Shown here piece by piece: positions 24,153 through 35,150 of a stretch of 64,000 nt of DNA (position 1 is its first letter; each line of letters starts with the position of its first letter). Location of the stretch: positions 18,312,423 to 18,376,422 of the forward strand of contig CM070515.1 in assembly GCA_036346375.1 (NCBI GenBank), given 5' to 3'. Under the pieces are notes generated by a model. It saw only the letters and a list, made by a program, of their open reading frames with translations, made no database searches and was not told the DNA's origin. This DNA is from Guadua angustifolia (Eukaryota; Streptophyta; Magnoliopsida; Poales; Poaceae). A program made the position numbers and the translations under genes.

Positions 24153-25169
24153 ATGGCGCAACCAGGACGTGGTGACCCTAATTTCGATGAGGGAGAACAG
24201 TTCTTGCTAGACTCCATCGTGCTGGGTAGCATCGAAGGTGATGCTAACGCTGCTGCCGCTGAGGCTAACATTGGTTCCGGTGAGGCTGTTGAGGCTGCAG
24301 CCGATGAAGCCATTGACGTTGGAGCCGCTGAGTCTGGTAACACTGGTTCCGGCGAGGATGAGGTATAGCCAGAAGAATATAATCCCCGTGAACATGTTAA
24401 TTAATCGCAATTCATTAATATAATACACTCTGACACGTTTATATATATGTTTGTGTATTTCAAGCCCGGTACATCGAGCAACCAATCCAAGCATCGGGGA
24501 CCTAACAAGAAGTCATCCACAAAGCATGTGTTTACTGACGTTAGCAACGAAGGGATGTCGGTTGCCCCTCTTTCAGCAGTTGGGCCGTACAACAACGCTT
24601 GCAGTTACCACGTGAGGATCACGTCCCAATTAGCATCAGAAAATGGGCCGAAGTTCCTCAAGCTACCAAGGACTTGCTCTGGCAAGATATTAAGGAAAAT
24701 TTCACATTTCCTCAAGGGTCTGAAGACAAGGCCAAGAAATACACTTTGAAGAAAATGGCAACCTCGTTTCAGGCGTGGAAGATGTCTCTCAGTCGTAAGT
24801 ATGTGCAGAAGGGAGAAAGACCCGACTTCAACCAATTTCCTAAGCTGGCGGATCACTGGGAAGCATTCGAGGAGTACAAGCTTTTCAGCTGAAGGCCAGG
24901 CCAAGAGTCAGAAGAACAAGGCCAATTCACAGATGAAGAAATACCACCACCATCTTAGCACCGGTGGTTACCTCAAGGCTGTACTGAAATGGGAGAAGCA
25001 GGAACAAGAATTAATGGCGAAGGACGTCACACCGGCTACTGCTTTGTGGGAAGTGCGCCTGCGCAATTGGTTCATGGGTCATGGGGGGAGCCTTGCAGAT
25101 GACGGCAGCTTGGTGATGGCACCAGGAGTGCAAGAGACTAGTCAAAGGATTGTACAAGCTGTCGAGTAA
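24153..25169 (+). pseudogene. CACTA-associated ORF, Transposase_24-like N-terminal part
   Basis: The start is MAQPGRGDPNFDEGEQFLLD at 24153. Exon 1 seems to end at 24362 (GAG|GTATAG) and exon 2 to begin at 24465 (TTTCAAG|CCC), both phase 0. The protein then reads SKHRGPNKKSS, KWAEVPQATKDLLWQDIKEN, YTLKKMATSFQAWKMSLSRK, and KKYHHHLSTGGYLKAVLKWE plus TPATALWEVRLRNWFMGHGG. This is the plant Ptta/En/Spm (Transposase_24) pattern as I know it. Frameshifts near 24600 and 24890 break it. Confidence 0.65.
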
Positions 25170-25352
25170 TCTCAGACAGGTATGTTGGTGACAGACAGGG
25201 AGAATGACGAGCTAACACATGCCTTTCAAAACCCTGAGCACCCAGAACGGACACAAGGTATAGGCAAGCTAACGCCGTAGAAGTACGGTTTCGCCAAGGA
25301 TGCGCATACGTACAGGAGCCAGCAAAGAAGCAAAACAAGAGAATGATATAAA

Positions 25353-25859
25353 ATGTACCAATTGGAACAAGAGCTCAGAGCAACTCAGGCTAGCATCGAC
25401 GACATAGTTGCGCAACAAGTACCAATTGCCCTCAGCAAGCTTCAGGGACTAGGTCCGAGCAATCAGTCGGACGTCGTGATTAGTCCCTCCGCGCGGCGGA
25501 GTAGCTGCGCGTCCACCGGGGCCTCTGAAGCGGACAACTTGCTAGCCTGTTATCCCGTGGATGACATAAGGGTTCGCTGCCAGTGTGAGCTACACGTTGA
25601 TGTGCGTAACCTCTCCATCAAGGTGGCTGACGGCATGGCATTTCCAGTGGAGCCGGCCCAGACGTTCCACTGCAACGAGATACCCCCGGGTTACTCGAAG
25701 GTCACGGTGGAGGAGGTGCTGAGCGGATTTGAAGAACTTCACCTCGATATTGCTGGAGGCGACAACGTGACCAAGTTTGGACAGGCCCTCCACAATATCA
25801 TCCTCTGGCGCAAACGATACATCATATTTCCAGATGGTGTGGACGTGTCATCTCCATAA
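25353..25859 (+). pseudogene. CACTA-associated ORF, DUF8039-like domain
   Basis: This stretch contains a coiled-coil-like MYQLEQELRATQASIDDIVA and then a domain reading CYPVDDIRVRCQCELHVDVR, MAFPVEPAQTFHCNEIPPGY, VTVEEVLSGFEELHLDIAGG and ALHNIILWRKRYIIFP. Grass transposon proteins carry this module (DUF8039) between the Transposase_24 and Ulp1 parts. It probably belonged to one spliced ORF with the flanking pieces. Its biochemical role is not known to me. The reading frame is open for 168 residues but isolated from its neighbours by stops. Proline-rich low-complexity sequence follows to about 26100. Confidence 0.6.
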
Positions 25860-26120
25860 TGGCAACCCACGCCTCCTCCAATGTCACCTCCACGCAATGC
25901 CTCGCCGGTAAAATAGAGCACGCCTCCTCCACCACCCGCTCCACGCAGAAGCCCTACTCCACCACCAGCATCTCAAACAAAAAATAACCCCCTAGAAAAA
26001 CCACGCCTCCACCATCTCCTCCGAGGAAGAAGCTCGATAGCAGAAGGGCTCCTCCACCCGCTCCCAAGAAGGCGGAGTCTAGTCGATCGAAAAAGATAAA
26101 GGAACCTCCAAAGAGGGTAT

Positions 26121-27525
26121 ATGATAGGACTAAGGAGGAGAATGACGTGGTCATCAAAGCAGAATTGGCTGCACACTTCGCAAAAAAAGAAGCCAGAGCC
26201 AAAGGTACCAATTGATCCAAAAGCCGCGGAACACTTAGCGACATGCCATGTAGAGCCACTGCCTGTGCCGTCCAACTATGAACAGACAATAATAAAGGCT
26301 ACACGGAAGAAAAAATGTGGTCAGGCAACGGCGGCAACGAAGAAGATAGACCAAGATCAGGACAACCTCGAGAAATTTATGAAGGAGGCAGGACTCAGTT
26401 CCACAGCTGCAGCCCTTGGATTAACAGATGATCTCCCAATGGCAAAAGTCAGATGGCAATATGAGTTGGGCCGGGAGATGATTGACCCTAATGAGATAAA
26501 GGATCTGCCAACCAAGATGCGGCAATTTCATGAATGGTACATGACAGAGTCCGCTCAAGGAAGAACGATGTTTCCCCTCCGTATCACACAAGAAGATTTT
26601 TATCGCGGGGACAACAACATATAGCTCGAATTTGAAGACTTCTACCATTTTTACCATGGCGACGTCATCAACGTGTCTCTCATGAGCTGTTGGTGCATGT
26701 AAGTGTCAAGCTCATACTTTTACCATGTGCTTCCTCGTATCATAAAATTGCAACTCTAACAACTTATCCCTTTCTATGTAGAATGAGATACAACGATGTA
26801 GAAAACAGAACATTTTCAACGTTGGCTTCATCGACCCAGAGATTGTTAACGAGTTCGTTTTTGGATGCAACCCAAAGGCTGTTGAGGATTACATTCTAGA
26901 TGCATTCTTGGGACAGCACTACAAACCGTACATACTTTTGCCCTTCAACTTCGAGTACGTATATATACAACCTCTCGTTCTTATCTTTTCCAAGGTATTG
27001 ATAATACTACTAGCTAGTTACATATATGTTGCAATACATGAATAGGTTTCACTGGATCCTTCTTGTCATCAAGCTTGATAGTAGCTAGATCGTTGTTCAA
27101 GACTCAAAAAGGACTCCGGTGGAAAAATATCAATATACCATTGACATCCTAAACAGGTATATAGCACATATATATGCGATAGTTTCCTTATTATATTGAA
27201 ATACCTTGCTAATTCGAACTCTGATAATTACTATTCATACTAATGCATCACACAGGGCATTCGCAAGGTTCCGAAAGAAGCAACAAGGAGCTTTCGAGAA
27301 CAAATTTCATGTCCAAATAAGCACTCGAGTACGTATTAAAGAATATTAATATGCCGTAACAGTTTTTCATCCCAATAATTGTTTTCTTTTCAAATGTCAT
27401 CGCAGGTTCTACAATAAATGGCTGGAAACAACTTATGTGGCTATTATGTGTGCCACTATATGCAAAATATTACCCACGGCGATGTGCCGACAAGCAACGC
27501 CGAGGTAGTGTGCACATCATGTCAA
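26121..27525 (+). pseudogene. CACTA-associated Ulp1-like cysteine protease region
   Basis: Basic linker and helical sequence (26121-26624) includes WQYELGREMIDPNEIKDLPT and HEWYMTESAQGRTMFPLRIT. A stop (TAG, 26622-26624) follows, then LEFEDFYHFYHGDVINVSLM. After a probable intron, NVGFIDPEIVNEFVFGCNPK and FNFE appear, then FHWILLVIKLDSS (catalytic His), VQDS (Asp) and GNNLCGYYVCHYM (Cys). This is the C48/Ulp1 triad order. A TAG at 27086-27088 and a TAA at 27415-27417 lie inside. Ulp1-like domains cleave SUMO-type tails; whether this one did is unknown. Confidence 0.65.
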
Positions 27526-28077
27526 TTTTTTAGTACTTACACTTTAATTATATGTCCAGCGATTTATTTATTTCCCGCTTTGTCAGCCCAACATCGATGT
27601 GCAAGGCGTGATCCCGCCGCACCGGGTTGCAGCAATCCAAGAATAACTCATCGGCTTTATTGTCGACGAGATTGTATCCACCAAAGGCGAGTTCCACATA
27701 AAGGGTTGGAGAGATTGTTCTTTTATAAGGACAGGTGAACTGACATCAACGTCGACCAAGGACACAAAGAGCGACGCACACAAGAAATGAGCTTAAGATT
27801 CACCCTTTTATTCTTTAAAACTTGTAAAAGTTGCTTCTGTGTGCTCATAATTATTTCATGTGTTCATCAACTTGTCCATTGTTTAGTCTATTAAGTTCAT
27901 ACTTTCGTGTAAATGAACCTGTAATTATCTAAATAAGTAAACATGAATAATATATATTTAATTATGTCAAAAAAACTCCTGTAGTTCTATTTATTTTTAT
28001 TGTCAAAATCAATATCAAAAACCCCTCTCAAAACATATTCTATATTAAATATAATCAAAACACTGTGCTGTCAGCCT

Positions 28078-28382
28078 CTTCACAAGCGGTTGGTAACTCA
28101 AACCGCTTGTGGAGAGAGCACACGTGGCACCTCCTTATCGTTGGCTGGCAGCCTCTTCACAAGCGGTTGATAACACAAACCGCTTGTGGAGGACCCCCAC
28201 GTGGCGACTACTCGAGTCTGCCTGGACACCTTCCCAACCGCTTGTGGTGTCGAACCACAAATGGTTGGGGGAACCGCGAGTGATACCCGAAATGGTATTA
28301 CTCGCGGTTACTTACAAGCGGTTCTAAAACCGTTTTTGAAAGTGGTTTCGAACCGTTTATGGATACCCGATTCGCAGTAGTG
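28078..28382 (+). repeat. CACTA right subterminal repeats and terminus
   Basis: Copies of CACAAGCGGTTGNTAAC...CAAACCGCTTGTGGA occur at 28080-28190. Weaker copies follow to 28330, and the end reads GATTCGCAGTAGTG (28369-28382). The interval 27526-28077 holds only AT-rich 3' sequence. Confidence 0.65.
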
Positions 28383-28840
28383 ATACCAATGGCCAAGGAG
28401 AATCCAGCGGCGGTGGGACGTACTCCTCCTTGATTTCCCTTTTCGGCCGAGCTCGCCAAGTCGCCATGCAGGGCGAACGCTGGCCACCGAATGTTGCGAC
28501 GCCCAGGACGGTTAGAGCGCGACCATGGCACGGCAGGCGAGAATATTCTGAGGGATACCGCGAACTTGCTCGGAATCTTGGCGATGTCGTACATGGAAAA
28601 GGAGCACTGGCTCGCAGTTGGGAGAATCTCACGTTTCGTTTTCGGGGCTACTGCAACGGATCTTATCGAGAATCGGGTCGATACCATGCATGTCAGAGCT
28701 AGGTACATGTATTATTGTGCATGCCTGCCTGCCTGCCTCATGTGTAAGATCGAACATGTGCATGGCACATTTGATATTCCAACTCATCACAATTATTTTT
28801 AAAATTTGTTCAACTTCCAAACGTAATTATAAAATGCAAC
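28383..28840. other. Unassigned segment between two CACTA ends
   Basis: GC-rich, with overlapping open frames on both strands (28491-28802 plus, 28298-28708 minus). I recognise no family in either frame and see no splice or promoter context. It could be a captured or host gene fragment. Confidence 0.3.
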
Positions 28841-29095
28841 CACTACTACAAAACAAGTCATCACAGATAGTTCATAAATCATATCACAGACGGTTTTGTG
28901 AACCGTCTGCAAGCAAATGTCAGTGATGACAAAAAGTCATTGCAGACGGTTTTTCCAACCGTATGTGAAAAACTTATCACGTACAGTTCTAACATAGAAC
29001 CGTCTGTGAAACTCCCACATCACAAACGAACCGTAGAACCGTCTCACAATTAGAACTCATCACACACTATTCTAGCTGGTAGTTTTACAACTACG
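28841..29095 (+). mobile_element. CACTA-like left-end fragment
   Basis: It begins CACTACTACAAAAC at 28841, followed by repeated CACAGACGGTT...AACCGTCTG inverted motifs (28894, 28945, 28995), the usual terminal plus subterminal organisation of grass CACTA elements. No matching GTAGTG end is found nearby, so this is a fragment of a family different from the one ending at 28382. Confidence 0.65.
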
Positions 29096-30571
29096 TTTTG
29101 AAGGGGTCAAATTTGCAGAGAAATAAAAAAATGTTAGATGGCTAGAAAAGTGGTAGCTTCTTAATCTTCTTTCTGCACAGACAAACATTCTTCGTATGCT
29201 GGCTTCAAGCGCGGATCAAGGGGAAAATATCACTGAGGTCACTCTTGTAAGCATAACAGTGTCATTAAGAGCCATATGTTCTGATCTCTAAAGAGAGTTA
29301 TACTGGTCTTAGCGCGCAACGAGTCATTATGGTACGTCATAGGACTCCAATACTTGCATGCTAGATCAACTTTTTCTAAAATTGAAGCACAGATCAGATA
29401 TTCAAATTAGTGAGAAGTTGAGGTACTTAGCCTGCAAAAATAATCATATGAGATCTGGTCCAATGCATGTGAGATTGGAACCTCCCCAGCGCACGACACT
29501 AGGCGTAAAATTTCATGGGAGGGTTCATGAGATATATAGTTAATGGAATCAAAGTTAAATGCTACACATCATACTCTGAGAAGTTCCTGACTCACAAGTA
29601 GGCCAGTCTCATATGATTATTTTCCATCTAACCTGCACCAATTAAAATATAGCATGAATTGACAGTATTAATGAAGTAACCACAGATAAATACAGTCACA
29701 CGTCCGTTCATTTTGTTCTTGAAGAAGGTTGACAGCGACGCACTCTACAGATGAGATACATACTGTCACGTCCGTTCATTTTGTTCTTGAAGAAGGACAG
29801 AAGGTTGACACACAAGCACTCTTTCTTATCATAACCAGAAATGAGGCCATACATACATCTGTCTAATATACGTGCTCCAGGATAGATTGTTCTGCATGCG
29901 CAGTACACGAGCATAATGGTTTCTTAATTTAGACCACCATGCATGCATAATAATTTAAGCAACGTGGCATCTTTGCGAATGGGCATGCAGCCAACCGTTA
30001 TATTCCCTCCTTATTTTGTTGTGTGCTTGATTCCTGAACTTTCTTTCTTACTAAAACTGAAAGCAGAGTGTGCAAAATAAATTGGCAACTGAACTGTATA
30101 TCTGTGTGCCTTGTTACATTGAGTAATGTTTCCTGCATGATGAAGAGAATGAGAAAGCACAGAGGTGCAACGTCATGAAGTTGATCTTTCGAATTTCGCT
30201 CTTCTCCACATCTCATTTTGCCGGAAACACCAATCTAAAGGAGTACGAAACAAACTCATAGGTCAAAGAATCAATAACCGTGAATACCTTTGATCTTACT
30301 CTTGAACTACTCGAATGCTTTGTTTACACAGTTACCTTCTAGGAGTACAAACCATGCAAAACGTACCAAGGAGCTCAACATCTTAAGCATATTTGTGATG
30401 ACATAAGGGGCTGCAATCCCTCACAACTTTATTTATTTGAATCAATATAAGACAGTACAAGAGTGCACACTTCACAATGAACTGAAAAATGTAAACACAA
30501 CAACGAACTCAGATCAAGCAAATCAAATGATAGGAAAACTAGAGACAAGTTCGGTACTAAGTACGTACGAA
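29096..30571. other. Intergenic DNA with a 66-bp tandem pair
   Basis: The only clear structure is a direct repeat of CACGTCCGTTCATTTTGTTCTTGAAGAAGG-type sequence at about 29699 and 29765, plus a short inverted repeat (AATAATCATATGAGA at about 29439 and its complement near 29607). No gene is recognised. Confidence 0.5.
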
Positions 30572-30698
30572 CTCACAGAACAGCACACTATGGCACTGGC
30601 TAAGCTTTTAGAGCCTTAGACCACTCACAGAGCAGCACACTACGACACTACTACGTACTGGCTAAGCTTTTAGAGCTAGCCTTAGATCAAAATACACT
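30572..30698. repeat. Duplicated 3' flank of CEP copies b and c
   Basis: This matches 12192-12320 almost base for base, including an internal repeat of CTCACAGA(G/A)CAGCACACTA and CTGGCTAAGCTTTTAGAGC. It places copies b and c in one duplication history. Confidence 0.8.
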
Positions 30699-30943
30699 CT
30701 AGTTGTTGATGTTCCCTTTGTTGCCTATGCCGGGGCTGTTACCAGGAGCAGTAGGACGGGCATCCGTGGTCGTCATTGGCATGCCTTCACCGTCTTGCCC
30801 TTGCCCGGCACCCTCGTTGCATGGCTCCTTGCCCTTGCTCGTCGCGACGTCGTCAGCCTCCTCGCCTGGGCCTGGCATGAGATGATGATGAAGAATTGAA
30901 GATCAGAATGCAACTGCACAAAACCTTGGATCGAACCAGCCAT
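30699..30943 (-). pseudogene. CEP-like precursor, copy b, frameshifted
   Basis: The ATG is at 30943 and the stop TAG at 30699-30701. Relative to copy a, a 4-nt and an 8-nt insertion in the signal-peptide region cancel each other (MAGSIQGFVQLHSDLQFF then IIISCQAQARR). One C is missing at about 30842 (GTCGCGACG against ATCGCCGACG), which throws the rest out of frame. The C-terminal frame is otherwise well kept: TDARPTAPGNSPGIGNKGNI then NN and the stop. The 5' leader (30944-31075) is shared with copy a, but no TATA box precedes it because copy a's coding end is fused there. It is probably non-functional, or expressed only by read-through. Confidence 0.6.
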
Positions 30944-30996
30944 GCGAGAATATTAACTTAAAGAGTGAGAGGAAGGGAGACGAGCTATGTGTCTTG

Positions 30997-31350
30997 CTAA
31001 ATGGGACCTAGTACTAGTAGGCTCAAGTCTCTAATACTGCACTTCTGAAATTTCTTGGGGTGAATGTGAGGAGGGTTGTTACCTTTGCCTATGCCGGGGC
31101 TGTTACCAGGAGCAGTACTAGGACGGGCATCCGTGGTCGTCATTGGCATGCCTTCACCATCTTGCCCTGCACTCGTCTCAGAAGCCATTTTTTGCGTTGC
31201 TCTGAAGCTTCCGTCGCCTTGCATGGCACCCTCGTTGCATGGCTCCTTGCCCTTGCTCATCGCCGACGTCGTCAGCCTCCTCGCCTCGGCCTGGCTTGAG
31301 ATGATGATGAAGATCAGAATGCAACTGCACAAAACCTTGGAACCAGCCAT
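30997..31350 (-). CDS. CEP-like secreted peptide precursor, copy a
   Basis: This 117-residue precursor starts MAGSKVLCSCILIFIIISSQ, a clear signal peptide (residues 1 to about 23, cleavage near AEA|RR). A variable region follows, then TDARPSTAPGNSPGIGKGN (residues 73-91), resembling the CEP core D-x-RPT-x-PG-x-SPG-[VI]-G-H. CEP peptides are proteolytically released, hydroxylated on prolines and perceived by CEPR receptor kinases in root and nitrogen signalling (family knowledge). Oddities: an extra serine inside RP(S)TAPG relative to copies b and c; the final GH is replaced by GKGN; and the original stop is lost, so about 26 residues derived from copy b's duplicated leader are appended. A TATA box lies at 31486-31493. 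The assignment rests on the motif only. Confidence 0.6.
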   Translation of the reverse strand: MAGSKVLCSCILIFIIISSQAEARRLTTSAMSKGKEPCNEGAMQGDGSFRATQKMASETSAGQDGEGMPMTTTDARPSTAPGNSPGIGKGNNPPHIHPKKFQKCSIRDLSLLVLGPI

Positions 31351-31485
31351 GCGAGAATATTAACTTAAAGAGTGAGAGGAAGGGAGATGAGATATGTGTC
31401 TAGCTAAATGGGACCTAGTACTAGTAGGCTCAAGTCTCTACTACTGCTTTCTTGGGGTGAATGTGAGGAGGGGTGCCTGCGCCAA

Positions 31486-31493
31486 TATATATA
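31486..31493 (-). promoter_or_regulatory. TATA box of CEP copy a
   Basis: TATATATA lies 136 bp upstream of the ATG at 31350. It supports transcription of copy a. The corresponding sequence is missing upstream of copy b. Confidence 0.6.
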
Positions 31494-31744
31494 GAGGGAG
31501 AAAAGTGCTTTGGTATATATCATCAAGGTTTGAAATTTTGGTTTTGGTTTACATCTCGGAGTTGGACAAAATCTAGGAATTTCAGATGAAATCTGGTTAA
31601 AATTCAACAAGAAAATTTGAAATCCAAAATTTTTGAACCGAATTTGGCGGAAATTACCAAAATTTCAGCCAAAATTGCCGAAATCTCGATGAAATTCAAT
31701 TAAGCAAAAAATAATAAAAAAGATGTTAAAAATTTTTTAAATTT

Positions 31745-32180
31745 TTTTGGAGGGTCCTTACACATCAATAATGTTTCCATAAAAATTTTAGATCATGATC
31801 AAGCCTAAGAAATTTTTGAAAATTATGACAATGCTACTATCCTGATAAAAGGCTGACTAGCAAATTTCAATCGAATGGAAAATAGTACAAATCACATTAT
31901 AAAAATTTTAACATTTTTTGTATAGTAGTGAAACATCAATAATGTTCTCAAAAAAAATTTAGATAATTATCAAGTTTGAGAAATTTTAAAAAAAATCGGA
32001 TAGTGCTACTAAAGGCTGATGGGCAAAATTGAACCGAATGAAAAATGGTACAAACCATGTTATAAAATTTTGAAAACAAATTTGGATGGTAATAATGCAT
32101 CATTATTGTTTTTATAAATTTTTTAGATGATGATTAAGCTTGAGAAATTTTCAAAAATTGTGGTAGTGCTGCTGTCCTGA
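31745..32180. repeat. About 170-bp AT-rich tandem repeat, roughly three diverged units
   Basis: ACATCAATAATGTT, AATTTTTAGAT(C/A)ATGATCAAGC, and GAGAAATTTT...AGTGCTACT motifs recur near 31762, 31928 and 32096. The surrounding 31500-32600 is AT-rich with no recognised gene. Confidence 0.6.
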
Positions 32181-33214
32181 TAAATGTCTTATACGGTACT
32201 ACATGTATTGCTTTCATAGATTTGATTGAGCAACCAAAAAATATTTAAAATTTTTGAAACTTTTATATAAGGATTCTGAGGCAATGTTTAAGCTCTTCTA
32301 AAAATTTTAGATCATGCTCATACTTGAATGAATTTATAAAATTCTAACATTGTTACTGTCTCAGTTATGTTCATTCTATTTTTAAATTTTTGAATATGAC
32401 AAATATAAAGTTTAATTATTTTGAAAAAAAATTTGTATGATCCTAGGCTGATTAATATGGTACCATAAATTTATCAAGCTTGTATAATTTTATAAAAAGT
32501 TGAAAATTTTTCTGCTATATTTATAAAACATCTCAAAAGTATAAATTACTAGCTAGTGGTAATTTTCTGTGACTTATCAAGCTTGCAAGTATCAATTTGA
32601 CAGAAAATAGTCTTTTAAGTTGTTATAACGTTCGAGTAACATTGATTCAAATCACAGCTTTGGGAGAAAAATATAAAGAATTGTTGTACGGTACAATTGG
32701 GGGATCTCCTTGGTTGGACCATAGAAGTGCCTTTAGTTCTGTATTCATGTTTTGCTTGCATTCTGCTCCGTCCGTCAAATAATCATCTTTTGGGCGACCA
32801 AGGAAATTAGTCTCACATGATTCAGGAGATCATCTTTTAATCCTTGCACAAATGTGATGAGAAATCCGTCAATGACGCTCCACAAGATCTATGGACCGTC
32901 TAGACCTCTTGTAAGCTCCTACATGATGGCTAAATATAATTTTTCTACCATGCAACAAAAGTAACTAGATTCCTTGGCCAATTGTCTTTGTCTCCTTCGT
33001 TTTAAAATACTCGTATATGTTTATGGAAAGGACAACTGTATTTTTAAAATTAACAAGTACAGCTACTATCTGTGGTGCAAGAGAAGAGGTTATATCCTGC
33101 AAATTTGTTTGGTGACATATGGAGGTATATGTCCTTTTCTTGTCGGAAGAAAAGTGTAGGATCCATCTTCATGGGATCGGCCTCACTAAGGAAGGTTATA
33201 CGCATTGGATTCAA

Positions 33215-35150
33215 CTTTAACTTTAATTTTGTCTACAAGGAGACACTCTTTTAGTGTCGTATATCAAATTCATCTTGGTTTAGAATCTTCCGAGTTTCAT
33301 GAATTAGTGAGTGGTAAATAGAGCAACTGCAGTTTATATAAATTTGCAAAATGGGACTACATCGATACTGCTCCCACAGTATTGCAGAAAAGAAGTTTTT
33401 TTTTCAATTGAAAGAACACGCCAAGTCGCCAATGCTGCTGATTCCAATTTTGTAGACTGTACTATTGATATATATTAAACTAGCAATCAGAGGGGGGTGA
33501 ATGATTGCGCGGAAGCTAAAATTAAATTTTTGATAATTTTTGAAACACCTCGATTCGGACTCAAATTGTCTGATTCGGATTCAACAAAAACAGAGAAATA
33601 TGTGTCCACTAAAATAGTAATTTCTAAAGATCCCACCGTTGGATTTATATGAAATTTTAACTGTAGAAACTATATTCAATTTCCAAATTAACACAATAGG
33701 AATCAGCTTGATCGGATCTACGGATCTAAAGATATTACCTTCGCAATTTTAATATATCAATAATGATGAAATTAATCTAACCCTAATTACGAGATTAATC
33801 AGGATTTATAAGGAATTAACCAATAAAACTATATTCTCGCCAGAGGCCAGCCGTCGTTTTTGTTTTTGTTCCACTACCAAGCAGCCGCTGTGCAAGAGCT
33901 CTTCAGCCGCCGAGAGCTTTTTTAGCCGCCAGAGACTCACACCAGGAGACAAATCAATTGTAGCGTCGAAATAATTTTCGTTGCTGGCAACAATCGGATC
34001 GGCTGACTGAAGAAATTAATTTTTATTTCTTTTATCTAATAACAGTACTCTAAATAAAAGAGTATAAACCTTAATTCATGGCTCACCATAAACAGGAGAG
34101 ACCTCCCCCTTATTTATAATGAGCAATCCTAAAGAGTTTGTATACAACTCCACTTAACCCAAAATATGCATACAACCCAAAAATCATATATGCACGCGTA
34201 CAACCCACCTGCTGCACTCACGTGACTAATCAGCCTTCATGTATAGTGTTCTCTAGCCCGAATGTCCCGTATGACATTCTCGACCACCAAGACCTCGATT
34301 CCTCCTTGAACCTAGTTCCGAACCTCAGTTCTTCCATGAACCTAGTTCTGGTCCCGTCATCAACCACGATCGCCCTCGAGCAACACCTGCACACGAATAA
34401 ACAAGAAACAAATTCGAGCACAAGTCCACGACTTGACTCAAAGTCAATCCATGCAACCATTCACACGACCGCATTGCATCAAGCAAAACTATTACCATGC
34501 TATCACAAGCATATCAAATAATCATCTTAAACAGCATATGCACGAACACCACACATACCATGATCACAATCACTTTGCAATGCCAATTTCATCATTAAGC
34601 CAATTTTTCAGCACATAATTTCACATAGACTCTGATTATCAGCTAAAATTTCCAGTTTTTTTTCTGAGTCTACAAAATTGGAATCAGCAGCATTGGCGTG
34701 TTCTTTCAATTGGACAACTGCTTGCAGCTTCTGTCAAACCATTTCAGGAAACTAAATAGCACCTATGATCTCAAATCATCCATAACCAAATAGCACCTCA
34801 AATCATCCTGTTATGATATGAAATCAATCAATCAACTTTAATTTGTCTACATTGAGGCACTATTTTAGTGCTGTATATCGAATTCACCTTGGTTTAGAAT
34901 CTTAGTTTGGTGAATTAATGAATGGTAAATAGAGCAACTGCAGTAGATGCAAAGTTTCAAATGTGACTACATCGATACTGCTCCCTCGATATTGCAGAAA
35001 AGAAGTGTTTTTTTCTTAAAAAAATGAAAATTTTAGCCGATAATCAAAGTCTGCTCAAATTTGGAATCAGCGGCATTGGTGTGTTCTTTCAATTGGACAA
35101 TTGTGCTTTGCAGCTTCAGGACAAACCATTTCAGCAAACCAAATAGCACC
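33215..35150. repeat. Repeat complex with direct and inverted copies
   Basis: A block at 33215-33400 recurs directly at 34838-35010 (GAGCAACTGCAGT, GACTACATCGATACTGCTCCC). A 55-bp arm at 33404-33458 is inverted at 34667-34712, and an unflipped relative of the second arm is at about 35045-35095. The roughly 1.2 kb between the arms includes CAGAGGGGGGTGAATGATTG, often seen in retroelement borders, but no coding domain. It is probably overlapping MITE or retroelement insertions. Confidence 0.5.

Larger units (their letters stand above)
12424..28382 (+). mobile_element. CACTA (En/Spm) transposon, left-truncated, hosting a chromovirus
   Basis: Evidence for a CACTA element: a TnpD-like C-terminal tail (12424-12555); repeated short inverted motifs of the ACAAGCGGTTGGTA/TACCAACCGCTTGT type at 13148-13673 and 28078-28330; a terminus reading GCAGTAGTG at 28374-28382 (CACTAC inverted); and a downstream ORF set of the Transposase_24, DUF8039 and Ulp1 type. 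No CACTAC left end is seen: the left side breaks at 12424 against CEP copy c. The chromovirus at 14059-23680 lies inside. Nothing in it is intact. Confidence 0.7.

Noticed and set aside
28298..28802. Possible gene on either strand between CACTA ends
   Set aside because: Neither frame resembles a family I know; listed only as an unassigned segment.
29164..29226. Minus-strand exon-like end (PLDPRLKPAYEECLSVQKED then stop)
   Set aside because: Looks protein-like, but I found no upstream exon or splice site and recognise no family.
32770..32955. Minus-strand gag-like peptide (FVQGLKDDLLNHVRL)
   Set aside because: About 20 suggestive residues among stops; too little to call an element.
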